Below, one piece after another: positions 43,201 through 51,906 of a DNA stretch of 64,000 bases. The notes beneath the pieces are model-generated. The model was not told the origin of the DNA and did no database searches. It was given only the letters and a program-made list of their open reading frames with translations. Made by a program: the position numbers and the translations under genes. Positions within the stretch are counted from its first letter, which is position 1. Each line of letters opens with the position of its first letter. The stretch is from Entomortierella parvispora (Eukaryota; Mortierellomycota; Mortierellomycetes; Mortierellales; Mortierellaceae), in NCBI GenBank assembly GCA_963573315.1, contig OY752141.1:1426001-1490000 (forward strand), in the 5' to 3' direction.

Positions 43201-45636
43201 CATCGATGGCAGTGTGCAGTGAGATGATGGGTCGATCTTGGCGTTTTCGTCCAGGTAGGGTTGCAACTGCCTCATGAATTCAGCTTTCTCCGCTATGAAC
43301 TCGGGTGTCAATTCCACTTCTGGTGTTTTTAACGGAACAATCGGTGGTTTCTCGTCTGTTGGTACCCACAGGAAGTCTTCTCTCCGCGGCTGCTGGAGAC
43401 GAATACCGCCGATGGTGAATCCTAACAACGAGAATAGGTCCATACCTATGAGTACGTCAAAGTAGTCGAAGTCCATGACATGCATGTGAACTTCCAGCGA
43501 CTTTTTGTTGCAGATGAGCTGTACTCTATCGCAAGTGGTGAAGTCCGGGACTTGCGTTCCAGTTTTGATTAGCGCTACAAATTCGTCCGGTATGGCTCCA
43601 AAACGGATGTCTGCATCCTCAGCAAGCCCTCTACTAATGAGTGATATTGTGGCGCCGGGATCTAATAGAGCAGTACACATTATACCATTAATCATACAGG
43701 GCACCGTGAGTCGGTTGTCTCCTGGTTTTGGTTGCCTGAATTCATAGACCTTCTTCAAGTCCTTTGGACGTAGATAGTTTTGACGGTTGTCTTCTTTAAT
43801 GGAATCAGCCTCACGCATGTGAATGTCGTCATGTCGATCAAAAGCTGCGACTACTTTATGCTGTGTCTGTCCGTAGGATCGATCGGAGCCACGATTGGTT
43901 TGAGTGTGCTCTTGAGCATCGCCTCGGCGATCGTCCTTGTTACCGTAGCGGCTGCGGTGATCTTGGCGTCTGCCACCGCCAGCACGACGCGATCGGTCCT
44001 GCGAGCGTGATCGTGAGCGAGAGCGTTTGCGACCGCTACCATTACTCTTCTTCTGCTCTTGGTCGGCCTTACGCTTGAAGCAGTCCTTATAATTGTGTGG
44101 CGTTCTTGCATTCTTGCAGGCATCGGTATACCAACAGTCCGATGCTGACCCAGTCGAGGTGTTTGATCGGCCCGACTTTGTTGACGACTGCGACTTAGAT
44201 CGGCCTCGCTGTGATTCGTCTCGTCGGTGCCCTTGGTTGTGCTTTGTCGCTGTACCTGATCCGGAGCCCGATGTGGCCACGTCGGCCTTAAACTGGGACA
44301 GGAACCATGCCGTATGGTCAGTTCTGTTGCCCTCGACCGCGCCAGGGGTCTCATGGAGGAATTCGAGGTACGCCTTGACTGAGGTCACATTTTCTAACGC
44401 GCCATACCTCTTCAGAGTAGCTTGTTTGCCCACGTCCGAGATATAGCAGCCTAGTGGTTTGATCAGCCACTGGCAGTCCGAGTCCGGGATGTCTGCTGCT
44501 TCCATGAGAGGCAAAATCCGGTCGGAAAACGCACGAATTGATTCCCCGTGGTCAGGTCGCATCCTGGTGACGATGTCGGCTACTTTGGAGCTCACCGAGT
44601 CAAACCGGATGGCCTTGTGGAGGGCCTCGATGGCTTTGCTCCAGGTCCTCTTATCAATGGGAACTTTCGCGATCTCGGACTCATAGTCCTTGGCGAGCCC
44701 AATCTTGACAAGGGACATCGGAAGGTAGGACCATGCTACCTTATCGAACAATGCATCCGTGAGATGCAGTCGTAAAGCGCGCTTGATGTCCTCCTTGAAC
44801 CGGACTACTTTCTTAGCAATCTCGAGTAAGGCTTGGTCCTTGTCGGTGCTGAGAGTGTCACGCTCGATGTCTAGTATCGGCTGGTTCTTTAACTCGACAT
44901 GTTTTAGTTTAGAAAAATCAATAGTTTTCGTACCTTTAAACACCGGGATATGGTCGATCTTATAGATGGACTTAATGGCTGCGTGAACTGGGTCTGACGG
45001 GTCCCATTTGATGACGTAATCATCGATGGTTAGCGCCGCCCGTTCCGCGCCAGTCATTTTAGCCTCAGACGACGAGGTCGATCGGTCCCCTTCGAGATCG
45101 TCGGCATTGGCCTTGAAGGCTGCTCGGAGAGCTCGCTCGGCATCGTGGCCACTGTCCTCGAGAAGCCGGACTTGGACTTGGATGTCCCCTCGGATCTCGG
45201 TCCTGGTGTCATCGAGTATCTTGAGCTGAGCCTTTTCACGTGCCGAACCGAGCCGAAGTGCCTTGACAGCCTTGACCGCTTGTCTGTGTCGGTTGTTGAG
45301 GTGGGTGATGAGGAATAACTTACGCGACGCCTTGGCTCGATAGCTCTCGACTTGTCTGCGTAGTCCTTGCTCAGACTCGTCGTAGTCGTCCTCGTCCTCG
45401 GATTCGGATTGGGCCTGATCATCTAACTCCATGTCCTCCATGATTTTCGAGAGGCGGTCACTGATGTCGTCATCATGCGAGTCGTCTTCAGTGGTGTCAT
45501 CATCCTGGTGCATTTCCGTATCTTCGTCGATGTCGTCTCTTTGGTCGGTAGTTTCTTGATTGACCGCACTGTCTGCCTGCTGGCCATCAGTCTCCGAGAT
45601 TGGTGCCGTCGCGGTGGTCTTTCGTTTAGGCGGCAT
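40294..45636 (-). CDS. Gag-Pol polyprotein of element 1, 1780 aa
   Basis: One uninterrupted frame from MPPKRKT. The N-terminal Gag is acidic then Arg/Ser-rich, with a C/H cluster (CWYTDACKNARTPHNYKDC) in place of a standard zinc knuckle. The protease-like block is LLDPGATISLIS (D659; the usual next residue Ser/Thr is Pro). Reverse transcriptase has YVDD at 982-985, and RNase H follows with TDASGVGIGAVLYQ. The integrase has a GCTQC zinc-binding pair and a D1407, D1465, E1501 triad with the standard 35-residue D-E spacing (QSDNGSEF, NGVAERF). Near residue 1700 TVQWKGYDSS is the start of a chromodomain-like module. Gag and Pol share one frame, so no frameshift is needed. Confidence 0.93.
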   Translation of the reverse strand: MPPKRKTTATAPISETDGQQADSAVNQETTDQRDDIDEDTEMHQDDDTTEDDSHDDDISDRLSKIMEDMELDDQAQSESEDEDDYDESEQGLRRQVESYRAKASRKLFLITHLNNRHRQAVKAVKALRLGSAREKAQLKILDDTRTEIRGDIQVQVRLLEDSGHDAERALRAAFKANADDLEGDRSTSSSEAKMTGAERAALTIDDYVIKWDPSDPVHAAIKSIYKIDHIPVFKGTKTIDFSKLKHVELKNQPILDIERDTLSTDKDQALLEIAKKVVRFKEDIKRALRLHLTDALFDKVAWSYLPMSLVKIGLAKDYESEIAKVPIDKRTWSKAIEALHKAIRFDSVSSKVADIVTRMRPDHGESIRAFSDRILPLMEAADIPDSDCQWLIKPLGCYISDVGKQATLKRYGALENVTSVKAYLEFLHETPGAVEGNRTDHTAWFLSQFKADVATSGSGSGTATKHNQGHRRDESQRGRSKSQSSTKSGRSNTSTGSASDCWYTDACKNARTPHNYKDCFKRKADQEQKKSNGSGRKRSRSRSRSQDRSRRAGGGRRQDHRSRYGNKDDRRGDAQEHTQTNRGSDRSYGQTQHKVVAAFDRHDDIHMREADSIKEDNRQNYLRPKDLKKVYEFRQPKPGDNRLTVPCMINGIMCTALLDPGATISLISRGLAEDADIRFGAIPDEFVALIKTGTQVPDFTTCDRVQLICNKKSLEVHMHVMDFDYFDVLIGMDLFSLLGFTIGGIRLQQPRREDFLWVPTDEKPPIVPLKTPEVELTPEFIAEKAEFMRQLQPYLDENAKIDPSSHCTLPSMVVELKVGPDCKVQERPRQFYSQTEKDEVDKTVKQWLKDGVIVPVKGHCPYNSTLTMAARRDLEGKILKHRVCLDPRTLNKQLLDTDQFPLPKIADLHTKVAGKARYSTFDLSQAYHRMRIAELSQILTAFTYDNQQYKFARAPFGLKPLTSIFQRGMAELFGDADFADNYVDDIVAHTDETESHLEHCITVVKRLTEAKLIINQEKCNFYSTEILMLGYIVNRHGRMINPKKIANIYSWAYPRNKKMVQRYLGLFNYFREYIPLYSVLAAPLEALRNKRGTFSLSKEEKRSFDKLRRSIILAPCLCFPDFSLPFYVATDASGVGIGAVLYQLPNGDESKINYISFQARALHKSEKNYPAYKKELLGIVFALNRFHQYLWGRKFTLFTDHRPLTYIHEQKELPQIVTNWKETIFNYDFECIYRPGILNVLPDALSRAFTEEDDPTKEREDYDMDMVPDGHPSVAAVTRALKAATIDRANTSPEASSGPDLKIGTRFVMDEAYMQEFVSDDVSHEVVLREEERELILSRTHEFGHPGTGAMVKAIQATGKTWPKLKEDCLKWVSGCTQCQYFNIARKGYHPLRPIHARLPGEHVAVDLAEFDTSTSGNKFVLVTVDICTRFVFLEPLPNKEARTIAQALFKLFCGIGFPKIVQSDNGSEFVNSLCKLMNQKLKIDHRLSTPYHPRSNGVAERFVRTMKDNIKKQLQGRRDQWDNYVPMAQLQLNTRAASLHNSTPFSLFYGRSFATLTDFSAVESHLLTDEENEQRLEYLTKLVYPAISDYSTGTQTAMASKFNRTHRLRDFQPGTYVMAKEDVPGSKIDAKYHGPYKVLSRSTHGSYTLLDPMSEKLPRQYSPEQLKQVTQALDVQSAESYEIDMILDHSLSKEGMLYTVQWKGYDSSHNQQLSYDQFDSKNIIDKYWKSKRMDNPHAAKRIIRIRDNREKKLQKQVRDEQAKAQSSQANKSRKAKVRN

Positions 45637-45767
45637 CCTGAAGCTCTCCTTTCCAGATTATGATGGAGTGGTTGGTCCGCGGAATGGCGATGAGATGGTG
45701 GTGAAATTTTTCTCAAGTTGGTGGGAGTGACGTTTCGTAAACCGGCCAATCACAGTTCCTGAAAAAA

Positions 45768-45937
45768 TGAAATGTCGGGGGTCTGTACGTCAGGAAGAAA
45801 GAAAGGTGCTGTTTAATGATAGAGAGCGACAGCCTGATATGACTGTCGCACACTACTTAAGGGGCGCGCAAGCGCAACTCTCTCTAACTAGAAATAAACG
45901 GCAGGAGAAATACGTCGGTATTGCACCGGACGTTACA
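45768..45937 (-). repeat. 5' LTR of element 1 (170 bp)
   Basis: Direct repeat of 39796-39965; I see no difference between them. It lies upstream of the Gag-Pol start at 45636. Confidence 0.93.
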
Positions 45938-45978
45938 CTCCAAACCTCCAGATAATCAACAAAGTTAAAGTCACTTCT

Positions 45979-46429
45979 TGTCACGAAACGTCGCAGACTC
46001 AGATCGTACGAAGTACGCGTCTCTTGTACCTCTGGTCTAGGATCGCGAACCTAGGATCTGTATCCGCACTCATTGGCTTGTCATCTGATCTCCGACAAGT
46101 ACCCCTGGCGTCCAGGTTCTGGACCTAGGGCTATAGCTACCCTTAGTACGTATCTCTCAGCCGCACCTATCAGGACCTCCATCTCATTCTCCTTCATCTA
46201 TGTTGCCATCCCGGACCCTACTCATAGGTCCGGCTTATGATTAGTACCTGCTCGGATATGTATCCTACTCTTCCGTGTCATCTCTGACTCAACGCAGGCC
46301 TGGTCCAGGCCTTCATCTCTCTCTAGTATATAAACCCCTCTGTCCTCTTGCTTTGTTCCTCAGTCTGCAATTCACAATAAACCACACCTTTCCTTCACCT
46401 TCTTGTTCCTGCCTTGTCTGACCGTGACA
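45979..46429 (+). mobile_element. solo LTR, family A (451 bp), copy 2
   Basis: Starts TGTCACG and ends CGTGACA. A perfect 5-bp duplication CTTCT flanks it (45974-45978, 46430-46434). It is in inverted orientation relative to copy 1, only 42 bp from element 1. Confidence 0.93.
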
Positions 46430-46606
46430 CTTCTGCAGGTCACTATTCGGGATCCTGCACAAGCCCCCTCCAAATTCTCGGTGGTCTTTTGTACAGCAAT
46501 AGTAGGAAAACGTTCAAAGGGCAAGCCCTAAGCGTGCAAAAACCTCTAAGCTTTTCTCTTTTCTTGTTGACCTCGAGTTTTGCTTTGTTCATGACAGAGT
46601 AACCTG

Positions 46607-46942
46607 TCACCCCCCAATTTCGGGGGTCGTGTTTTTCTTACTCTTCTTCTTGGTGTTTCTAGTAACAGCTGTAGTTTCTTCTTCACTCACAGTCATATCT
46701 AGAGACTCCTCAGCTAGGCGCTTGGCACTGTGAGGGTTCAGTTTGTTCCTTCTCTTATAATAAGTGTTCACCATTGCTTTAGAATCAAAGTGGTCGTAAG
46801 GAATCCATTCATTCTCCTCCTCGTCGTATCCTTTCCACTTCACCAAATAGGTCTGTTCTTGGAGTTCATCATCAAACTTGTCATCCATGATGCTCTCAAC
46901 TTCAAACTTTTTTCCTTCTTCAGCAAGATCTTGGGTTACTAA
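46607..46942 (-). pseudogene. truncated Ty3/gypsy Pol C-terminus with chromodomain
   Basis: The minus frame reads LVTQDLAEEGKKFEVESIM then TYLVKWKGYDEEENEWIPYDHFDSKAMV and a Lys-rich tail, the C-terminal chromodomain of a gypsy polyprotein. Its 5' side is cut exactly where the LTR of element 2 begins (46943), so element 2 landed in an older element or a rearrangement joined them. 46430-46606 is probably 3' sequence of the same older element. Confidence 0.75.
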
Positions 46943-47179
46943 TGCAACAGAAGATTAGCTACGCTCCAAAACTACACTCCAAAACTACACTCCAAACAAT
47001 ACCATCATAGCCACCACAGCCACACAGCCACACAGACGTATATATATACCCCCATCCCCCCTACATAATAAACATCATTCGTTCTCCCAACTCTACCTCT
47101 TCCCCTGTCCCTGTCCCTGGTCCTTATCCCCGTCCCCTCTCCCGGTCTCTCCCTTGCATTCCCCTCTGTGCCTATTACA
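46943..47179 (+). repeat. 5' LTR of element 2 (237 bp)
   Basis: Starts TGCAACAG, ends CTATTACA. It contains a 12-bp motif repeated in tandem (CTCCAAAACTACA) near the start and a TATA-like gtatatatatac. Confidence 0.93.
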
Positions 47180-47191
47180 TGGTAGCAAAGG
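47180..47191 (+). other. primer-binding site of element 2
   Basis: TGGTAGCAAAGG begins at the first base after the LTR. TGGTAGC is complementary to the GCUACCA 3' end of fungal initiator tRNA-Met, the common Ty3-type primer. Confidence 0.75.
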
Positions 47192-47254
47192 TCCCTTCGA
47201 TTCACTGCCTCACCGTTCCCACCCTACGAATTCCCTCCCTTTTCCCTAACCACT

Positions 47255-48165
47255 ATGTCTGCTGCGTTACGTGCCCTTGTCGCTACTCTTGCTCCTGAAC
47301 AACGCGGAGCATTCGAGCACGCCCTTGCCGCAATCCCTGCCATCACTGAACGAGAAATCCAAGCCGACCAGCGCGATCTTGCCCGCACACTGAACAAAAT
47401 CCTTAAGCCCCAAAACCCCTCACCGTATTCTGGTGCGATTGATGCCGATGCTTGCCAAAACTTTATTGACAACCAGGAGGAATACTACACCGTTGTCAGA
47501 CTTGCCGACGCTGAATGGGTCCAATATACTGCTCTCAATCTCACTGATGAGGCCAAGTCCTGGTGGCGATCTAGTGGTCTTACCCTTGCCAGTCCTTGGG
47601 ACGACTTCAAGAAGGCCTTCCTCGCGTTCCACACCCCTCCCAATGCCGTTGCTGCTGCTCGTGAAGCCCTGGAGTCCCTGCGCCAAGGAAAGCGAACGGT
47701 CGCCGCCTACACACACGAGTTTCGCAAACTACGACGCCGTGTACCCACCCTTGACGACGGCACAGCTCTCCATTGGTTCATGAAAGGCCTTGTGCCTGAC
47801 ACCAGCAAGGAGGTCAAGTTGCGCCAGCCAGACTCCCTGGATACTGCTATCTCCCAAGCTACCCTGATCCATGCCATCCTCTTTCCTGAGGGACCGACAG
47901 TAAACACTCCCAAAAACGAACCCTCTCCTATGGATCTGGACACTATCCACGTGGCCATCAATAACCTCACCAACAAAGTCAACAACCTCCACCGTAACAA
48001 CCGCAATGCCAACCACTCTTTCCGATACAACAACGGCAACACCAACAACCATGCTTACCCGGCGCCCCTGACCCCCGACGAGCGTGACCACCTCATGAAC
48101 ACCGGAGGATGTTTGCGCTGCCGTCAACCTGGTCACTTTGGGCGGGACTGCCCTAAATACGGTAA
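47255..48165 (+). pseudogene. gag of element 2, 5' part, interrupted by a DNA transposon
   Basis: The frame from MSAALRALV carries a Ty3-type Gag core (DDFKKAFLAFH, AAREALESLRQGKRTVAAYTHEFRKL) and a zinc knuckle CLRCRQPGHFGRDC. Right after CPKYG the DNA transposon begins. Joining 48165 to 51822 would restore the frame for 28 more codons to a stop at 51904-51906. Confidence 0.88.
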
Positions 48166-48661
48166 GGCGACCTTTCAACTCCACGGGCAAATACGTTGTC
48201 TTTGGCATCTTTGGACCGTTTGACGAGATCCATTGCTACCATTGACCAAGAGTATTCGTCCATCTTGCGCCATGTAAAGCGAGTGTTTGTGATAATTCTT
48301 GCAACAAGTCCATGCAGTTTTATCAAACCATCGTAGAAGCGAAAGAGTGTCGACATTTTTGCACAATTGCAGCTTGAATGCCATCTTTTGCCACTGAATT
48401 AAATCCTTCGTTGCAAATCTCGCCACTGTACTTCTTGGACGTGCTACTTCAACCATTTTGCCTTTCACACCTCTTATTCGCCTTTGAGAGCAGATGGAAA
48501 GTACATTGGTGAAGGGTTTCTCTTGCTTGTTTACGCTTCGAGCAATACTTCCCTCGCGAGGTTAAGGGGTGTACGTCAACTTTTGCTACTCAAGTCAGCC
48601 TTGAAGGACATTGGATGCTTTTTAAAAACCTTGCCGGGGATATTGTCCTTGAAAGGTCGCC
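48166..48661 (+). repeat. left 496-bp terminal repeat of the Harbinger-like element
   Basis: Same orientation and length as 51323-51818 and 62151-62646; the sequences appear identical. It begins GGCGACCTTTCAA and ends TTGAAAGGTCGCC, so the unit alone has MITE structure. On the minus strand it has an ATG frame of about 64 codons (MSTLFRFYDG...FARGVERS) of unknown meaning. Confidence 0.9.
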
Positions 48662-48724
48662 TTGTGAGGCAGAACAATGACATAACTCTTTTTTAAAACG
48701 TAGGGACAAGCTTGCAGTATCACA

Positions 48725-50011
48725 ATGGCATTGGAGAAGCATTTCAACCAACTACTTGAGGAGCAATGGGACTTTCTCGACAAAGGATGGCCATCATTGG
48801 CACCAAGTACCAACCATCGCAGTATGAAGAAAGAGGTTGGCTTTATTGCACAAGTAAAAGAGACCCTGAGCAAACGTCTCGGTTTCATCCCAGTGTACTT
48901 CTTCCTCACCACCATTTGGCCAAGGTGCAGGTATCCCGGGCCATACAAGGAGGCGGAGAAAGGTCTTTTGCTCCTTTATCATCTTGTCAAAGGCTTATCG
49001 ATGGAAGAAATGGAACCCCATTTGCCCAAGAGCTCCTTCCACGGTATCCACAAGTTGTTTTACGTGACGGAGTACAATGCGCACAACAAGTTTATCACCA
49101 ATTCCCTTGCTTCGATGTTTTCCACCATCACCATACGCTTGATGTCTGCAAAGCAAAAGAACCCGCCATTGTTCCGACATGTTACATTGCATCTTGATGG
49201 CCACGACACGCGAGCAACATACCAAGGTGAGAGTGGCGCCGAGATGTATTCGTACAAGCTCAAGAAGTCGGGCCTCCGCACTCAAGTGGCGATGGATTGC
49301 AATGGTATGGCACTTTGGGTGTCAAAGTCAGCTTCATGCAAGAGCAATGCCGATGGAACGATGCTTTTGGCGATGAAGATGGAGAAGAAGGTGCACAGTA
49401 TGGATTGTATTGCGGTTGATGGAGGATACACCCAATTCTTGCCCAGGCTAGTTGAAGAAAGCGAGGCTCTCTCTTTGCACAACTTTGCCCATCCATACCG
49501 CAAAAAGAAAGGCCAAGATCTCACCGAAGAAGAGGTGTTTTTCAACGCCACCTTTGGGAGCTTTCGTTCACAGATGGAGTCTCTCTTTGGCAACCTCGGT
49601 TCTACTTTTGAGAAGCACAACAATCGCATCCCCGTTTTGGTTGACAAGAAGCAAACATACAATCTGCAGCTCAAGTTGTCTTTGCTCCTTCTCAACGTAA
49701 AAAAGATGGTTGCCACGTTGAAGATCCCCGTGGAGCCAATGCATTCCGCGTGGTTGCGAGAAGGCTTTGAGTACCCTACTAAGCACAATGAGGTTGAGCA
49801 CCCGTTGGATCCCGTCGACGTTAGTGTGCTTGTTGAGGATGGCAATGCAATGGCCAAGCTACAAGAAGAATTCCTTAGCCTTGCCCTTGGTAATGTCGAT
49901 ATCGCGATGAAACCCCCCAAGAAGAAACTGCCCGGTATTATCATCGAGATTCCCGCGATGAAGAAGCAACCAATGGAAGTTGATGGAGATGACGAGGATG
50001 AGGACTTGTAG
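48725..50011 (+). CDS. PIF/Harbinger (IS5-type) DDE transposase, 428 aa
   Basis: Intact frame from MALEKHFNQLL. Catalytic-type residues: D158 in LHLDGHDTRA, D232 in IAVDGGYTQF and E285 in FRSQMESLFGNLG, the D...D-G-Y...E-x3-F-x-L layout of IS5/Harbinger (DDE_Tnp_4-like) enzymes. The N-terminal 120 residues may bind DNA. The C-terminus is acidic (DGDDEDEDL). It presumably cuts at the GGCGACC ends. The copy at 62710-63996 encodes the same protein with no visible change, so both are recent. Superfamily assignment rests on motif order plus the TAA duplication. Confidence 0.8.
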   Translation: MALEKHFNQLLEEQWDFLDKGWPSLAPSTNHRSMKKEVGFIAQVKETLSKRLGFIPVYFFLTTIWPRCRYPGPYKEAEKGLLLLYHLVKGLSMEEMEPHLPKSSFHGIHKLFYVTEYNAHNKFITNSLASMFSTITIRLMSAKQKNPPLFRHVTLHLDGHDTRATYQGESGAEMYSYKLKKSGLRTQVAMDCNGMALWVSKSASCKSNADGTMLLAMKMEKKVHSMDCIAVDGGYTQFLPRLVEESEALSLHNFAHPYRKKKGQDLTEEEVFFNATFGSFRSQMESLFGNLGSTFEKHNNRIPVLVDKKQTYNLQLKLSLLLLNVKKMVATLKIPVEPMHSAWLREGFEYPTKHNEVEHPLDPVDVSVLVEDGNAMAKLQEEFLSLALGNVDIAMKPPKKKLPGIIIEIPAMKKQPMEVDGDDEDEDL

Positions 50012-50116
50012 TAGGGATGAGACTTTTTAAAAAACCAAGATTGGGTGGTAATTGATCAAGTGGTCTTTGGCGAGCCAGTGCAAGGTATCACACCTCACAT
50101 CGCATTCAAAACAACA

Positions 50117-51214
50117 ATGTACGTTCAGTTGACCATTGAGCTAGTTTCCAAAGCTATCGAGCAGCTTTGCACTAACAAAGGAATGGATATAACCATGAAA
50201 GATGTAAAGAAGATTTTTACTGCCCTCGTTGACGACGACGAGGTTGAGAAGTTCCACTTCTGTGGAGCCAAGTGCAAGTCCAAGCGTACTTGCATGAAAG
50301 TGGTTCACGGAGAAGGATACAAGTGCCATGTACACGACCCCAGGCGCAAGTGCAAAGGCGCCACCAACAAAGGTGCTTCTTGCGGTAGTGTCGCGAAGAT
50401 TGGCGAAGAATATTGCTGGAGGCATGGAGATCAAGCACAAAATCGCAAAGAAAAAAGAGAGAAGGTGCAACCAAAGCTCGATCCGAGCAAGTGGCCTCTT
50501 CATCCCGATTATGTGGGCTATGACGAAGATGCTGCCAATGATGAGGCACCCAAAAGAACCAAAAGGCGTACCAAGACGCAGCCTCATACACCAAAGGAAG
50601 TGGTGGACTCGGAAGAAAGCAGTGAGGAAGAGGCACCTCAAAGGAAGATGGATCGCAAGAGTTCCAAGACGCGGTCCAAAGTGGAGAGCAGTGACGATGA
50701 AAATGGTGAACAACTTGCGATGAGTTCCAAGGTCTTCAACATGACCTCAACGAAGGATGCGATGCCAAAGAAAAAGACATGGATGGAATGGAATGAGCTG
50801 TTTGAGTACTCTACGAACTACGTTGTCAACAACAAGCTCATCCTCAAGGTACGAGGAGAAGATTTGGTCTATGGGTTGGTAACTCCTGAGGTTCTAGCAG
50901 GTGACGAGGAAATGCAACCGATGACTCCTAAGGAGCGAAAAATCGTCTTTGTCATGGGGTTGTCCTCCATGAACGATGATGACCGTGAGGATTTCGTGAA
51001 GAGATTGCAAGATGAAGAAGAAACGAGTGAGGATGAGGAAACGAGTGACGATGAAGACACGAGTGACGATGAAGACATGAGCGAGGATGAGGACACGAGT
51101 GAGGATGAGGACACGAGTGAGGATGAGGACTCGAGTGAGGATGAAGAACCACCAAAGTCCAAGTCCATTCGTCGTAAAGTAACAGTGGAAACTGAGGATG
51201 AATGCGAAGAGTAG
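50117..51214 (+). CDS. Cys/His-rich accessory protein of the Harbinger-like element, 365 aa
   Basis: The first ATG (50117) follows the transposase by about 100 bp. Two tandem Cys/His modules stand out: FCGAKCKSKRTC..YKCHVH and KCKGATNKGASCG..EYCWRHG, each of a C..C..C.x2.H type likely to bind zinc. A Lys/Arg-rich region and a helix-like block (WMEWNELFEYSTNYVVNN) follow. The C-terminus is a Glu/Asp repeat (TSEDED, TSDDED). In Harbinger elements a second, Myb-like protein aids transposase import and DNA binding; this protein sits in the same place but looks unrelated, so an analogous role is only a guess. The frame stays open upstream to 50045 without an ATG. Confidence 0.7.
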   Translation: MYVQLTIELVSKAIEQLCTNKGMDITMKDVKKIFTALVDDDEVEKFHFCGAKCKSKRTCMKVVHGEGYKCHVHDPRRKCKGATNKGASCGSVAKIGEEYCWRHGDQAQNRKEKREKVQPKLDPSKWPLHPDYVGYDEDAANDEAPKRTKRRTKTQPHTPKEVVDSEESSEEEAPQRKMDRKSSKTRSKVESSDDENGEQLAMSSKVFNMTSTKDAMPKKKTWMEWNELFEYSTNYVVNNKLILKVRGEDLVYGLVTPEVLAGDEEMQPMTPKERKIVFVMGLSSMNDDDREDFVKRLQDEEETSEDEETSDDEDTSDDEDMSEDEDTSEDEDTSEDEDSSEDEEPPKSKSIRRKVTVETEDECEE

Positions 51215-51322
51215 GTTCTTTCGTTGGGAACAGTATCCGTAGAAGATGAACGTAATAGTAGTTCCTCTACCAATTCTTCTCAGTCCACTCAAGGGGAGTA
51301 TGCTGCTTTGCTTTATCACCAA

Positions 51323-51818
51323 GGCGACCTTTCAACTCCACGGGCAAATACGTTGTCTTTGGCATCTTTGGACCGTTTGACGAGATCCATTGCTACCATT
51401 GACCAAGAGTATTCGTCCATCTTGCGCCATGTAAAGCGAGTGTTTGTGATAATTCTTGCAACAAGTCCATGCAGTTTTATCAAACCATCGTAGAAGCGAA
51501 AGAGTGTCGACATTTTTGCACAATTGCAGCTTGAATGCCATCTTTTGCCACTGAATTAAATCCTTCGTTGCAAATCTCGCCACTGTACTTCTTGGACGTG
51601 CTACTTCAACCATTTTGCCTTTCACACCTCTTATTCGCCTTTGAGAGCAGATGGAAAGTACATTGGTGAAGGGTTTCTCTTGCTTGTTTACGCTTCGAGC
51701 AATACTTCCCTCGCGAGGTTAAGGGGTGTACGTCAACTTTTGCTACTCAAGTCAGCCTTGAAGGACATTGGATGCTTTTTAAAAACCTTGCCGGGGATAT
51801 TGTCCTTGAAAGGTCGCC
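51323..51818 (+). repeat. right 496-bp terminal repeat of the Harbinger-like element
   Basis: Direct repeat of 48166-48661. Its inner flank is CAA and that of the left repeat TTG, so the inverted match extends three bases into the internal region. Confidence 0.9.
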
Positions 51819-51821
51819 TAA

Positions 51822-51906
51822 CAACAACCACCAAGGACGACGACGGATCAATCAAGTAAACGTGGGCGACCCCCCCGAGTCGGGAAAAGCCCCCGGCGAT
51901 CAGTAA
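51822..51906 (+). pseudogene. gag 3' remnant of element 2
   Basis: Continuation of the Gag frame beyond the DNA transposon: NNNHQGRRRINQVNVGDPPES then a stop at 51904-51906. It overlaps the start of the Pol frame. Confidence 0.7.

Larger units (their letters stand above)
39796..45937 (-). mobile_element. complete Ty3/gypsy retrotransposon (element 1), 6142 bp
   Basis: Two direct LTRs of 170 bp (39796-39965 and 45768-45937), which appear identical, enclose one long minus-strand Gag-Pol frame. A 5-bp target duplication CTCCA flanks the whole (39791-39795, 45938-45942). A G-rich polypurine tract lies next to the 3' LTR. I see no match to a standard tRNA primer-binding site after the 5' LTR: the sequence there begins with a T run. 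Matching LTRs and an intact frame indicate a young, possibly active copy. Confidence 0.94.
48166..51818 (+). mobile_element. PIF/Harbinger-like DNA transposon with long direct terminal repeats, copy 1 (3653 bp)
   Basis: Terminal inverted repeats GGCGACCTTTCAA (48166-48178 and, inverted, 51806-51818) and a 3-bp target duplication TAA (48163-48165, 51819-51821) fit the TWA duplications of the PIF/Harbinger superfamily. Two genes lie inside: a DDE transposase and a Cys/His accessory protein. Each end is a 496-bp direct repeat that itself begins and ends with the 13-bp inverted repeat. It inserted into gag of element 2. Confidence 0.88.

Noticed and set aside
48175-48468. Minus-strand frame of up to 97 codons within the 496-bp repeat as a transposon gene
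   Set aside because: Overlaps another frame in a different phase, and upstream in-phase sequence is full of stops; kept only as a remark under the repeat.
49282-49944. 220-codon minus-strand frame opposite the transposase (also at 63267-63929)
   Set aside because: Mirror of the transposase coding frame; no motif of its own.
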